16,166 bases of DNA from Dysgonomonas sp. (lineage in GTDB: Bacteria; Bacteroidota; Bacteroidia; Bacteroidales; Dysgonomonadaceae): assembly GCA_003523545.1 (NCBI GenBank), contig DQAM01000030.1, forward strand, positions 1 to 16,166, read 5' to 3'. Below the pieces are notes generated by a model, which was given only the letters and a program-made list of their open reading frames with translations, did no database searches and was not told the origin of the DNA. A program made the translations under genes and the position numbers. This document shows positions 7,432 to 16,166 of this stretch, piece by piece. The stretch's first letter is position 1; each line of letters starts with the position of its first letter.

Positions 7432-10355
7432 TTATAATCCAAGACGGAATCCGAACATGAATGTTCTGGTTTGAGGAACTCCATAATCCAAATCGAATTC
7501 GGGATCGAGTCCTATATAGTCTGTCAATGTAAATACATTCTTTACGTTTCCGAATAGTTCCAGCCTGGATATTCCCAATTTTCCGGTAATTGATTTCGGA
7601 AGAGAATAACCGACAGAGATGTCGCTGAGGCGGATGTAAGAAGCATCATTGGTTTTTCCGAAGTAGTTTATTCCGTACGGATTAGAATCGTCCCTATTGG
7701 CAGGATAAGTGTTTATCCGGTTTTCGGGAGTCCACCATTCGCGCTGGCGGATGTTGGTTTTTCCATCAAAATAAGTATTCATATATTCGGTATAACGCGT
7801 AACACCGTGTGCGGCATTGAAGAAGAAGCTCAAAGAAATACCCTTGTAGGTAAATGTATTCATCAAACCTATCCTGTAATCAGGGTCTTTCCGGCCGATG
7901 ATATGCATATCGTCGGTAGTAATTTTACCGTCGCCGTTATAGTCTACCACTTTTACATCGCCGGGGCGGGCTTCGGGCATGTGGGAATTCAGGATATCAT
8001 CTGTTTCCTGCCATATCCCGTCGAACTTATAAGCATATACTACTCCGATAGGCTGACCGATAAACCATCTGTTGGCAACATTATCAACCGGATTTCTGTT
8101 TTCGTCGAACAAACCTACATCTACAATCTCATTTTTGCTGTGGGAGATATTAAAATCGGTACGCCATGTGAAATCGTCGTTTTTAATATTGAGGGTCGAC
8201 AAGGCGAATTCGATACCCCGGCTTTTTGTTTTTCCAATATTTTGACGGATAGAGTTAACTCCGTTAATCTGAGGTATCTTTTTGTTCAATAACAAATCGA
8301 ACGTATTGGCAAAGAAAACATCCACAGAACCGAAAATCCGCCCTTTAAGGAATGAAAAATCCCATCCCATGTTGAACTGGCGTGTTGTTTCCCAGCTTAA
8401 AGTCGGGTCAGCCAGTTTATTCGGGTAGAATCCTACCAGGGGATTACCGCTGTTGTCCAGATAATATTCATTAGACATGGTCGGCATAGTTTCATAAGCG
8501 TTTATGGCCTGATTACCACTTTCCCCGTAAGAGAGACGCAGTTTAGACCTGTCGAGCCATATAGTGATTCCATAAAGGATTCGCGTTCCATGTTCCATCC
8601 TAAAGCAACCGAAGGAAACGTTCCATATTTGTTATTTTCACCAAAAGATGAGAAACCGTCACGGCGGAGCGAGAATGTAAACAGGTACTTGCTGTCGTAA
8701 TTATAGTTTACGCGGAACAATTGTGACAAAGCTGTCTCCTTATTATAGGTATCGCTCGGTGTAAGGGTAGTCGCCAATTTGAACTGGTAATAGGTCATAT
8801 AATCTCCGAGGAAACCGACTCCCGTATTGTCATGATATTTAGTAACATATTCGCGCGATGTATAAACCCCTGTCAAATCGAGACTGTGCAGCCCAAACTG
8901 ATGGTTATAATTCAATATGTTTTCGATAGACCAGTCCTGCTTGTACTGGTTGTTGACGACAGCTACGCCTTTTTTGCTCTGCCCTTCGAGAGTGGCAGTC
9001 GAAGATTTATAGCTTTCTATTAGTCGCGAACGGAAGTTATATCCGGCAATTGTTTTGAACGACAATCCTTTCAGGAAAGGAAAATCGATCTGAATATAGT
9101 TTATGGTATTCACACTGCGTGCGACATCTTCTTTCTGGATGTTAAGACCTTCGAGAGGATTCGTAACACTCATGTCGTCGGTGTTGGGTTGCAACTGTAT
9201 ATTGCCGTTCTCATCGTAAGGAGACGTAAGAGGATTCATCCTCATGGCATTGCTGATATTGGCTTTTTCGCCCGGACGGTCGTGGTAACCCAATACGGTA
9301 TTGGTTCCATATTTTAACCACGGGTTGATCTGAGTATCCAGATTCAAGCGCAAGGTATAGCGGTTGAATTGGTCGTTTTTGGCAACTCCTTCTACACGGG
9401 ACACATTTCCTGATACGTAATACCTTGTTTTTTCACTACCACCCGATATGGTCAGGTTGTACTCCTGGCTGAATCCGGTCTGCATAGCGTGGTCAAGCCA
9501 ATCGGTATTTACTCCGGCTTCAAACTGTTCCGTTTCGAAAGGACTGATGCCTGTTCTTACTTTTTTGAAGTTATAGAACTGCGTGGCATCCATCATATCG
9601 GGACGGTTGATAATATTGGTAATACCGAAAGTTGTATTGAAGGATATGTTGGTTTTACCCACTTCACCCTTCTTGGTAGTTATCAACAATACTCCTCCAG
9701 CGGCCATGGCTCCATAAATAGCGGCCGATGAAGCGTCTTTCAATACCTCGATAGATTCGATGTCGTTCGGATTTATTTCCGATATAAATCCTTCGTATTG
9801 AATCCCGTCCAAAACAATCAGCGGACCTGCATCTGCATTGATCGAGTTCTGTGCCCTTACCCTCATCTTAGTGCTTCCTTCCGCACTGGTTCCGGTATTG
9901 ATAATATTCAATCCGGGAAGTTTGCCTTGCAGGGATTGTACAATATTCACATTAGGCATGTTTTCGAGATCGGCAGGCTTCACCGACATAACCGAACCGG
10001 TCACGTCCCTCCTCTTTTGTACGCCATAGCCTACTACAACCACTTCATCGAGCAGTTTGTTATCGGCTTTCATAACGACATTAATGACACTTCCGGAAGC
10101 AAGCCGGATAGTTTGGGATACATAACCCAAATAGGAAAACGTAATAGAGGAAGAAGCCGGAACTTCCAGAGAATACTTACCTTCGATGTCGGTAGCAGTA
10201 CCTATAGGCTGTCCTACAACGGAAACACTGACCCCTATGAGAGGTTCATTATTCTCGTCCGTCACAGTACCTGAAATTGGGATTTTGCTTGTCTGAGCAT
10301 TAATTACCATAGTAGTAATCAAAAGCAAAAAAAGTAGAATTTTTCTTTTCTGCAT
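7432..10355 (-). pseudogene. susC: SusC-family TonB-dependent oligosaccharide transporter, split by a one-base frameshift
   Basis: The outer-membrane importer partner of SusD. It has a signal peptide (ending INAQT), a CarboxypepD_reg-like domain (about 25-105: ISGTVTDENNEPLIGVSV), a TonB-box-like DEVVVVGYG, the plug domain (to about 235, with VLDGIQYEG and SIEVLKDASSAAIYGAMAAGG), and then the beta-barrel. The reading frame breaks near 8558. The 5' frame (10355 to 8502) gives 617 residues with about 18 foreign ones before its stop. The 3' part (RSKLRLSYGESGNQAI to the final FMFGFRLGL) lies in another frame open from 8598 to 7432. Inserting one T between 8559 and 8558 gives SLYWLDRSKLRLSYG and a 974-residue protein of normal SusC length. 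Both halves are otherwise well conserved, so the lesion is recent or a sequencing error. A weak in-frame ATG at 8598 could not give a secreted barrel. Confidence 0.92.
8556..8561 (-). other. Frameshift site in susC
   Basis: The minus strand reads CTA TAT GGC here. The expected SusC reading is CTA TAT TGG CTC GAC (LYWLD), so one T of a TT pair is missing. Upstream residues NMERESFMESLY and downstream residues LDRSKLRLSYGESGNQ both fit the SusC family, so the lesion can be placed within a few bases. Confidence 0.85.
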
Positions 10356-10386
10356 GGTAATAATAGATTTTTAAATTAACTTGCTA

Positions 10387-10394
10387 CAAAGCTA
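10387..10394 (-). promoter_or_regulatory. Putative susC promoter, -7 element
   Basis: TAGCTTTG on the minus strand matches the Bacteroidota -7 consensus TAnnTTTG exactly. It predicts a transcription start about 25 bases before the susC ATG. There is no good -33 TTTG at the usual spacing, as expected for an activator-dependent promoter; the proximal operator repeat covers that position. Confidence 0.6.
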
Positions 10395-10414
10395 AGTAAG
10401 GTCTGAAAAAGGGG

Positions 10415-10450
10415 CTTATAATCTTGTCCATTATACTTATAAAATAGTAC
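10415..10450 (-). promoter_or_regulatory. Tandem direct repeat, candidate HTCS operator
   Basis: Two 15-base half-sites lie on the same strand: GTACTATTTTATAAG (10450-10436) and GGACAAGATTATAAG (10429-10415). They share 11 of 15 positions, including TTATAAG in full, and are exactly 21 bases apart, two helical turns. AraC-type activators often use such same-face tandem sites, with the proximal one abutting the -35 region. Here the proximal site ends 20 bases before the -7 element. Binding by the adjacent HTCS is inferred. Confidence 0.5.
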
Positions 10451-10467
10451 AATGATTTAATTCATTG
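10450..10467. repeat. Short inverted repeat between the HTCS gene and susC
   Basis: CAATGA and TCATTG flank a 6-base AT-rich centre, 18 bases past the HTCS stop codon. It could be a weak terminator (followed by a poor U-tract on the minus strand) or part of the operator, as it touches the distal half-site. A 6-bp stem this AT-rich may also be chance. Confidence 0.3.
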
Positions 10468-10484
10468 AATGTTACATTAGTTAG

Positions 10485-13400
10485 TTATAAAATATTTTCG
10501 TCGATAAATTGCTTGGGTGATTTACCGAAAATCTTTTTAAAACTCGTACTGAAGTATGCAGGCTCTTCAAAACCTACCATAAATGCTACTTCATTGATGG
10601 AATATTTTTTCTCTTTGAAATAGGATATTGCTTTATTCATCCTCACTATTTTAATAAAATCGTTAGGAGTATATCCCGTTACCGAACTGAATTTGGAATA
10701 AAGAAGTGTACGGCTGAGTCCCATTTCTTTCGAGAAATCAGAGATGGAAAAATGCGGATTAGATATATTTGTCTCGACTATTGCGGTCGCTTTTTCTATA
10801 AATTTATTATTTAATTCGTTTTCATTCAGCAGGTCGGAGGCCTGCATTTTCTCTTTATCTATTCCCAAAAACTTCTGGCGTAGAATTTTCCTGTTCTGGA
10901 CGATATTATTTATTTTAAGGCGGAGATATTTGATATCGAAAGGCTTCTCTATGTAATCGTCTACTCCCATCGTGAACCCTTCTTCGACATGCTCCTTGTC
11001 ATTAATTACAGTGAGCATTATTATAGGTATATGGGAGGTTTCGAATGTATTCTTTATTTTTTTACATAATTCGAATCCATCCATTTCGGGCATCTGCAAA
11101 TCCGATATAACGATATCCGGATTTATTTTCAGGATATTGTCCCATGCAACGGCGCCATTTTCCGCGGTATATATTTGATAGTAGGACGATAAAGATAATT
11201 TCATATATGAGCGCAGGTCGTCATTGTCTTCCACAATCAGGATTTTCAACCTTAATGTATCGGAGTCATAATCAGAAGAGGAATCTTCATTTTCGTTATA
11301 TATAGGAATATTTTGCTCATCGAGTAAAATGTTATTCTCATAAACCTTATTTCCCCTCCGGAACTGGATATAAAATTCCGATCCTTGATTTTCCACACTG
11401 TTTACACCGATTTCGCCTTTGTGCAATGTTACGTATTTTTGTACCAGCAGAAGTCCCAATCCCGAACCCGACACCTGCGAGTTTACGGCGTTGCTTCCCC
11501 GGTAAAATCTTTTGAATAAGTTTTTCTGATCTTGTTTGGATATTCCTATACCATTGTCGGTGACTGATATTTTCCAGGAATTACCCGTTACCGAAAGTAT
11601 GACTTTTACATCCCCTCCCTCCTTCGTATACTTTATAGCATTCGAAACCAGATTATCCAATATTTTGTCTATCTTTTCGATATCGAACCACTCTTCTATA
11701 TTTTCTTCCGGAAGTATCAGATCGAAAGAAATATTTTTTTTCTGTGCCGATAATTTCCAATACACTAGTTTTTCATTCAGGTATTTTTTCAGGTCTCGTT
11801 TTTTAATTATTAAACGGTTCAGAGACTCATACGCTTTCTGAAAATCGAGAAGCTGGGAGAACATATTGTTCAGCTTGCTCAGATTAGAGGTGATAAGTTC
11901 CATCAGATAATCCGTTTTACCCGAAGAAGGTATCTGTTCTTTCAGTTCATATATCGGTCCGCTTATGAGAGTAAGAGGCGTGCGTATATCGTGAGCCGTA
12001 TTAATGAAAAATCTTATTTTTTCCTGCGATTGCTTTTTCTTGAGTTGTTGTTCCGCATATCTGTATATGAAATATACTATCACGAGTAGGAAAAGGGTAA
12101 ACAGAAGCCTTGCCCACAAAGTATTCCAGAAAGGCGGTGCAACCGATATATTTATAGAACGTTCGTCGAGTACGTTATTATTGTTATCCAGGTATTTTAC
12201 TTTAAATATATAATTGCCGGGGGCCAGATTGGTGTAGTTGGCTATATGTTCGGTTGTCGGTCCGATCCAGTTCTGATCCATATTCTCGAGCATCCACATA
12301 TAACGACGTGTCTTATTTGTCGAAAAATCGATAGCGGTAAAATTAACAGAAAAAGAATGCTGTTTATAATTCAGGTTTATCCTGTTCGTTGCATCTACCG
12401 GTGCGGAAAGGGGCGAACCATTTTCTCCCGGTAATATGATTTTATTAAACAAGCGGAAATCTTCCAAAAAAAGATGTGCTTTTTCCTGTTTCTTTACAAT
12501 ATCTTCCGGATTGAACCAGGTTACCCCGTCATACGATCCGAAATATATCTCTCCGTTTTGCGTTTTAGCTTTGGACAACTGCCTGAACTGATTACTAGAT
12601 ATACCGTCTGTTGTAGAATAGTTGGTAACCTGATAAGTCTGCATATTGAAGCATCCTATTCCATTCTCGGAACTGAACCAGATATTTCCCGAATTATCAG
12701 TTTCAAATGCATAAATAATATCGGAGGGAAGACCTTCGGACTGTGTAAAACTGGTGATGCTTCCTGTATATATATTGCATCTGTTCAGCCCGTCTCCATA
12801 AGTGGCAAGCCAAAGAATAGAATCGGACTCCTGATACATATCGCTTATGTATTTGCTTTTCAAGCTTTTGTTAAAAGGAAGCTGGGCTTGTTTCACCGAA
12901 TGTATATCCATACTGTATACACCGTATTCAGAAGATATAAATAATGTGTTTTGGTCATTCTGGATGATATGGTTTATCTGGCTAATGCCCCCCTGCGTGA
13001 AAGAATTCGTCGCATAATTGAATTTTGTCAGATGTCCTTTTTTCCCTCCGAACCAGATATTGCCTTGCGAATCTTCGAATATCGCATACACAAAATTAGT
13101 ACCTATACTATTATCTGCCTTTGTTGTCGTTACGTAATTATTAATGATATCGCCGTTCTTTTTCAAAAGATACACCCCGGATGAATAAGTACCCGCCCAT
13201 ATATTCTGTCGGGAATCCTCATAAAGGGTAAGTATATTTCTCGAATCGAGAAGGCGTATCCATTTGTCCTGCTTTTTATCCCACAAGCAAAGGTCGTTGT
13301 TGGTTGCAAACCACATATTACCGCTCGAATCTTCCAGAATATCACAGATAACGTTCCGGCTCAGGAAATTGTCGTTTCCTTTCTCGTACTTTATGGTATG

Positions 13401-14396
13401 GAAACCGTATTTATTGTAGTTGAATATGTACACTCCATCCGAAAACGTGGATAGCCAAACCCTGTTCTCTTCGTCTTTGAATATATGGTATATACCGTCG
13501 CCCCGAATATAGTTTTCGTTGCTACCGTGCTGATTATATACTTTCTCTATTTGTAAGGTATTTGTATTGAGAAGACATGCACCGAATCCGTCCGTTCCGA
13601 TGAGGATATAATCTTCGTCCAGTTTCTCTAGAGATAATACCGGATGATACCACAGGCGCCGATCGTCTATATGGATAAGATTATTATCTTTAAAAGAATA
13701 TCTGTACAAGCCTTTATTGATAGAACCGATCCACAGACACTGCGATTCATTGTCGTAAAGACAAGTTTCTACCTGCATGTTTTTTTCTGCCAATACAGCA
13801 GGATTTATAACAGGATATTTGGTATCGCCGGCAATATTATATTTATATATGCTTTGATTAGTCAGCAGGAGAAAATGATTATCATCGAAAGTGACGATAG
13901 ATTTATACGAATCTCCTTGTAGCTTTTGCTTATTAAGAAATGTCACCGAATCGTCTTCTACAAATCCAATATCAGTATGATTGAGTACCCAAATCCGGTT
14001 CGATGAATCCAGATACATCCATTTTATATACATTTTCAGGTCGAGATAACAAATGAAATCATCTGATAAATCATCGTATTTATATATGGTTCCCCTGTCT
14101 GTATATGCCCATAAATCACCCTTATTATCGAGTAACACCCTAACCGAGCGGATGGGGATAGTACCGCCTTCGAGTATATTCATGCGGTAATTCCTGACAG
14201 ATACCCCGTCATACCTGTCTACACCCAGCCGGGTAGATACCCATAAGAACTTTTTCTTATCCTGTACTATATTGAATGTCTGCCTTCCGCTTAAACCGTC
14301 ATTTACCCCCAGATGGCTTATCTGCTGGCTAAAAGTTGAAACAGGACAAATACACAAAACCTTTATCAGAAATAATCTAAATATATATCTAATCAT
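10485..14396 (-). CDS. Hybrid two-component system regulator (HTCS) of the PUL
   Basis: This 1303-residue inner-membrane protein joins sensor kinase and response regulator in one chain. In order it has a signal peptide (ending TFSQQ) and two beta-propeller sets built from regulator-propeller repeats (LWVSTRLGVDRYDG, NMWFATNN, NIWFGGKKG, NIWFSSENGIG). A Y_Y_Y domain (about 690-755, PGNYIFKVKYLD) and a membrane helix (about 762-780) follow. The HisKA domain has His802 in NTAHDIRTPL. The HATPase has the N-box DNLVSNAIKY and Asp947 in DNGIG. The receiver domain has Asp1099 in ISDLQMPEMDG. The AraC-type double helix-turn-helix is at about 1200-1303. All key residues are present. It should sense a PUL-derived oligosaccharide in the periplasm and activate susC. 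The start is supported by GGAG eight bases before ATG. Confidence 0.96.
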   Translation of the reverse strand: MIRYIFRLFLIKVLCICPVSTFSQQISHLGVNDGLSGRQTFNIVQDKKKFLWVSTRLGVDRYDGVSVRNYRMNILEGGTIPIRSVRVLLDNKGDLWAYTDRGTIYKYDDLSDDFICYLDLKMYIKWMYLDSSNRIWVLNHTDIGFVEDDSVTFLNKQKLQGDSYKSIVTFDDNHFLLLTNQSIYKYNIAGDTKYPVINPAVLAEKNMQVETCLYDNESQCLWIGSINKGLYRYSFKDNNLIHIDDRRLWYHPVLSLEKLDEDYILIGTDGFGACLLNTNTLQIEKVYNQHGSNENYIRGDGIYHIFKDEENRVWLSTFSDGVYIFNYNKYGFHTIKYEKGNDNFLSRNVICDILEDSSGNMWFATNNDLCLWDKKQDKWIRLLDSRNILTLYEDSRQNIWAGTYSSGVYLLKKNGDIINNYVTTTKADNSIGTNFVYAIFEDSQGNIWFGGKKGHLTKFNYATNSFTQGGISQINHIIQNDQNTLFISSEYGVYSMDIHSVKQAQLPFNKSLKSKYISDMYQESDSILWLATYGDGLNRCNIYTGSITSFTQSEGLPSDIIYAFETDNSGNIWFSSENGIGCFNMQTYQVTNYSTTDGISSNQFRQLSKAKTQNGEIYFGSYDGVTWFNPEDIVKKQEKAHLFLEDFRLFNKIILPGENGSPLSAPVDATNRINLNYKQHSFSVNFTAIDFSTNKTRRYMWMLENMDQNWIGPTTEHIANYTNLAPGNYIFKVKYLDNNNNVLDERSINISVAPPFWNTLWARLLFTLFLLVIVYFIYRYAEQQLKKKQSQEKIRFFINTAHDIRTPLTLISGPIYELKEQIPSSGKTDYLMELITSNLSKLNNMFSQLLDFQKAYESLNRLIIKKRDLKKYLNEKLVYWKLSAQKKNISFDLILPEENIEEWFDIEKIDKILDNLVSNAIKYTKEGGDVKVILSVTGNSWKISVTDNGIGISKQDQKNLFKRFYRGSNAVNSQVSGSGLGLLLVQKYVTLHKGEIGVNSVENQGSEFYIQFRRGNKVYENNILLDEQNIPIYNENEDSSSDYDSDTLRLKILIVEDNDDLRSYMKLSLSSYYQIYTAENGAVAWDNILKINPDIVISDLQMPEMDGFELCKKIKNTFETSHIPIIMLTVINDKEHVEEGFTMGVDDYIEKPFDIKYLRLKINNIVQNRKILRQKFLGIDKEKMQASDLLNENELNNKFIEKATAIVETNISNPHFSISDFSKEMGLSRTLLYSKFSSVTGYTPNDFIKIVRMNKAISYFKEKKYSINEVAFMVGFEEPAYFSTSFKKIFGKSPKQFIDENIL

Positions 14397-14404
14397 TCAC
14401 TTTT

Positions 14405-14408
14405 CTCC
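14405..14408 (-). promoter_or_regulatory. Shine-Dalgarno site of the HTCS gene
   Basis: GGAG (minus strand) lies 8 bases before the ATG at 14396. Purine-rich GGAG-type sites are uncommon before the other genes here, whose leaders are merely A-rich, so it supports this start codon. Confidence 0.5.
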
Positions 14409-14459
14409 ATCTCTATACTGATTCTCAATTTATGCCTTTTTATCTGATAATAGAACTTT

Positions 14460-14467
14460 CAAATGTA
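14460..14467 (-). promoter_or_regulatory. Putative HTCS promoter, -7 element
   Basis: TACATTTG on the minus strand matches TAnnTTTG exactly and predicts an mRNA leader of about 55 bases before the HTCS start. The upstream stretch is T-rich with no clear -33 TTTG. The rest of the gap up to the terminator at 14615 shows no other feature I can support. Confidence 0.5.
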
Positions 14468-14614
14468 AAAAAATAAAAATTTAACATTGCCACATTTCAG
14501 TAAACGAGGTGTTATTATCGATAAATAAAGATAGAAATTAATTTAATAAGGGAGTAAGATGATAAGTCTTTGTGTGGTAATTGATTTTAGAATTAAGATG
14601 TTTGTATTGGATAC

Positions 14615-14644
14615 AAAAAAAACAGAAGACCGTAATCTTCTGTT
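14615..14644 (-). terminator. Intrinsic terminator of the helicase/79-residue unit
   Basis: AACAGAAGA (14621-14629) pairs perfectly with TCTTCTGTT (14636-14644) around a 6-base loop. On the minus strand it is followed by a run of T residues (eight counting two from the stem). It lies 20 bases past the stop of the small gene and isolates the PUL regulator from the housekeeping unit. Confidence 0.82.
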
Positions 14645-14664
14645 TATATATACATATTGTGGAT

Positions 14665-14904
14665 TTATATCTTCGATTTATGCAATTTGATATAATTTGC
14701 CACCCGGGCATCCCTTTCAGCCTGGGTCAGATAGGCGGGCAGTTCGATGGTTGTTCTGGGGCTTATCGTAACCAGTATCATTTCTCCTGATTTTTCTTTA
14801 ATCTCACTCAGCAGGTTTTCAGCTTGTGTGTGAGCCACATTTTTACCAAATCGAGATATCTCCGTATCTTTTTTGCTGTTTGTGGAATTTTGGTCTTTTG
14901 CCAT
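14665..14904 (-). CDS. Small 79-residue protein of unknown function
   Basis: I do not recognise this family. The protein has no signal peptide or membrane segment, so it should be cytoplasmic. The N-terminal third is polar and probably disordered (AKDQNSTNSKKDTEISRFGK). A likely helix follows (AHTQAENLLSEIKEKSG), then a beta-like stretch (EMILVTISPRTTIELP), and an Ala/Arg/Lys-rich C-terminal helix ending KLHKSKI. It starts 30 bases after the stop of the RNA helicase gene and is followed by a strong terminator, so it is most likely the second gene of that operon. This makes a link to RNA or ribosome metabolism possible but unproven. Its frame is supported by position between a gene and a terminator and by ordinary protein composition; the region has no better frame on either strand. 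Confidence 0.7.
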   Translation of the reverse strand: MAKDQNSTNSKKDTEISRFGKNVAHTQAENLLSEIKEKSGEMILVTISPRTTIELPAYLTQAERDARVANYIKLHKSKI

Positions 14905-14934
14905 AATGTTAGTATTTTAATGAATGTATTTTTA

Positions 14935-16068
14935 TTATATAGTCGCTAACAGCAACCTCTTACCTGTAAGTTTCTGGATGTCTCTCAACATCACTTTCTC
15001 TTCCTGCGCGCAGAATGTCAGGGCTGTGCCTGTATTTCCAGCCCGTCCTGTACGTCCTATGCGATGAACATAGGTTTCGGGAACATCAGGTAAATCATAG
15101 TTTATAACCAATTCGAGTTTATCTATGTCAATTCCCCTTGCCGCAATATCTGTAGCGATGAGTACACGAGTCCTGTTCGATTTGAAATTAGTGAGAGCCC
15201 TCTGCCTTGCATTCTGTGTCTTATTGCCATGAATGGCTTCGCTACCGATACCGGCTTTACAGAGCAGTCGTGCTATCTTATCTGCTCCATGTTTGGTACG
15301 TGAAAAAATAAGCGCCGATTTTTTCCTGTCCTTGCCTAATAAGTTTATCAGCAGGTCTTTTTTATCTTGCTTTTCCACATAATATAAATATTGCTCTACC
15401 GTTTCAACTACCGATGAAACAGGTGTCACTTCTACTTTTGCCGGATTATTTAACAAGGAACGCGAAAGAGAAGCTATCGTCTGAGGCATAGTTGCAGAAA
15501 ACAATAATGTTTGTTTCTCTTTAGGCAATTTGGGCAACAAGCGTTTAATATCGTGTATAAAACCCATATCCAGCATCCTGTCGGCTTCGTCGAGAACAAA
15601 GTGACGGATCGCATCGAGATGAATATAACCCTGGTTCATCAAATCGAGTAAACGTCCCGGAGTCGCTACGAGAATATCTATTCCCGACCGTAAGTCATTG
15701 ACCTGCGCTTGTTGCTTTACCCCACCGAATATTACGCAATGACGCAATCCTGTATATTTCGTATAATCTTTAAGACAATCATTTATCTGTATAGCTAATT
15801 CGCGTGTAGGCGTAAGGATGAGTGCCTTGATTCGCCTTCTCATTCCTTTTTCTTTATTATTATACAATTGCTGTATGATGGGAATCGCGAAAGCTGCGGT
15901 TTTACCTGTACCAGTCTGTGCTAATCCTAAAATATCTTTTCCTTTTACTGCTACAGGAATTGCCTGTTCCTGTACAGGCGTAGGGATTGTATATCCCTTC
16001 TCTTCTAAAGCCTTCAATACAGGCTCGATAATGTTTAATTCTTTAAATGTCATATTTTTGATTATCAT
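14935..16068 (-). CDS. rhlE: DEAD-box ATP-dependent RNA helicase, RhlE-like
   Basis: This 377-residue cytoplasmic enzyme unwinds short RNA duplexes with ATP, in roles such as ribosome assembly, mRNA decay or cold adaptation. The motifs appear in order: Q motif (PTPVQEQ, Gln33), Walker A (AQTGTGKT, Lys56), PTRELA, GG, TPGR, DEAD (160-163), SAT, then in the second RecA domain [18 protein letters not shown] and [10 protein letters not shown]. The chain ends soon after the helicase core, with no long basic C-terminal tail, so it is a minimal form compared with proteobacterial RhlE. An alternative start at 16053 (MTFKEL) matches how many family members begin and would give 372 residues. The 16068 start has AAGAGA about 8 bases upstream, so both remain possible. 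It heads the unit with the 79-residue gene; its promoter is probably in 16069-16166 but I see no clear element. Confidence 0.95.
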   Translation of the reverse strand: MIIKNMTFKELNIIEPVLKALEEKGYTIPTPVQEQAIPVAVKGKDILGLAQTGTGKTAAFAIPIIQQLYNNKEKGMRRRIKALILTPTRELAIQINDCLKDYTKYTGLRHCVIFGGVKQQAQVNDLRSGIDILVATPGRLLDLMNQGYIHLDAIRHFVLDEADRMLDMGFIHDIKRLLPKLPKEKQTLLFSATMPQTIASLSRSLLNNPAKVEVTPVSSVVETVEQYLYYVEKQDKKDLLINLLGKDRKKSALIFSRTKHGADKIARLLCKAGIGSEAIHGNKTQNARQRALTNFKSNRTRVLIATDIAARGIDIDKLELVINYDLPDVPETYVHRIGRTGRAGNTGTALTFCAQEEKVMLRDIQKLTGKRLLLATI

Positions 16069-16166
16069 CCGATAATCTCTTTTAATTTATAATTCGCCTA
16101 ACATGGCTTTCCTTCAATTTACAGGAGGAATTTTCTCTATATATTAATATATTATTAGCTGTAAAT

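Noticed and set aside
7432..8598. The 388-residue frame as an independent gene
   Set aside because: It starts inside the upstream frame, has no signal peptide, and its first residues (MEHGTRILYGITI) are out-of-frame noise before the genuine SusC barrel sequence.
8540..8600. Programmed -1 ribosomal frameshift producing full-length SusC
   Set aside because: A -1 slip at TAT would rejoin the frames, but there is no slippery heptamer (X XXY YYZ) and no evident downstream stem, and SusC genes are not known to use it.
14559..14690. Plus-strand 43-codon frame with GGGAG before its ATG
   Set aside because: It runs through the terminator hairpin and into the 3' end of the 79-residue gene on the other strand, and its product shows no sensible protein features.
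16120..16166. AGGAGG on the plus strand and an AT-only palindrome near the right edge
   Set aside because: No start codon follows the AGGAGG within the window, and the palindrome is low-complexity TA sequence expected by chance in an AT-rich gap.

Overview
The window reads as Bacteroidota (Bacteroidales) chromosome, probably from a gut or biomass-degrading genus. It carries a SusC/SusD pair, a hybrid two-component regulator, Bacteroidota-type -7 elements (TAnnTTTG) and A-rich leaders before the start codons. The base composition is moderately AT-rich. I cannot fix the genus; Dysgonomonas or a relative would fit, but that is only a guess.

All convincing genes lie on the minus strand, so the locus is read from high to low coordinates. 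From 16068 to about 14615 there is a housekeeping-type unit: an RhlE-like DEAD-box RNA helicase, then a small 79-residue gene of unknown function, closed by a strong intrinsic terminator. From 14467 downward lies a polysaccharide utilization locus (PUL): a 1303-residue hybrid two-component regulator (HTCS), a 129-base regulatory gap, a SusC-type TonB-dependent transporter, a SusD-type lipoprotein, a GH10 xylanase lipoprotein, a second lipoprotein glycosidase that looks like clan GH-A, a secreted GH3 beta-glycosidase, and a GH2 enzyme that runs off the left edge.

Proposed working order (inference from known PULs): the GH10 enzyme cuts a xylan-like backbone at the cell surface, SusC/SusD bind and import the oligosaccharides, and the clan GH-A, GH3 and GH2 enzymes finish them in the periplasm. 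The HTCS senses an oligosaccharide with its periplasmic propeller and activates the susC promoter through its AraC-type output domain.

Three things stand out. (1) susC is split by a single-base frameshift near 8558/8559; adding one base restores a normal 974-residue transporter. (2) The susC promoter gap carries two 15-base half-sites on the same strand, 11 of 15 identical and spaced exactly 21 bases, ideally placed to be the HTCS operator. (3) A perfect 10-bp terminator hairpin lies inside the PUL between the GH10 gene and the downstream glycosidases, dividing it into two expression segments. I found no mobile elements, CRISPR arrays, tRNA or rRNA genes.
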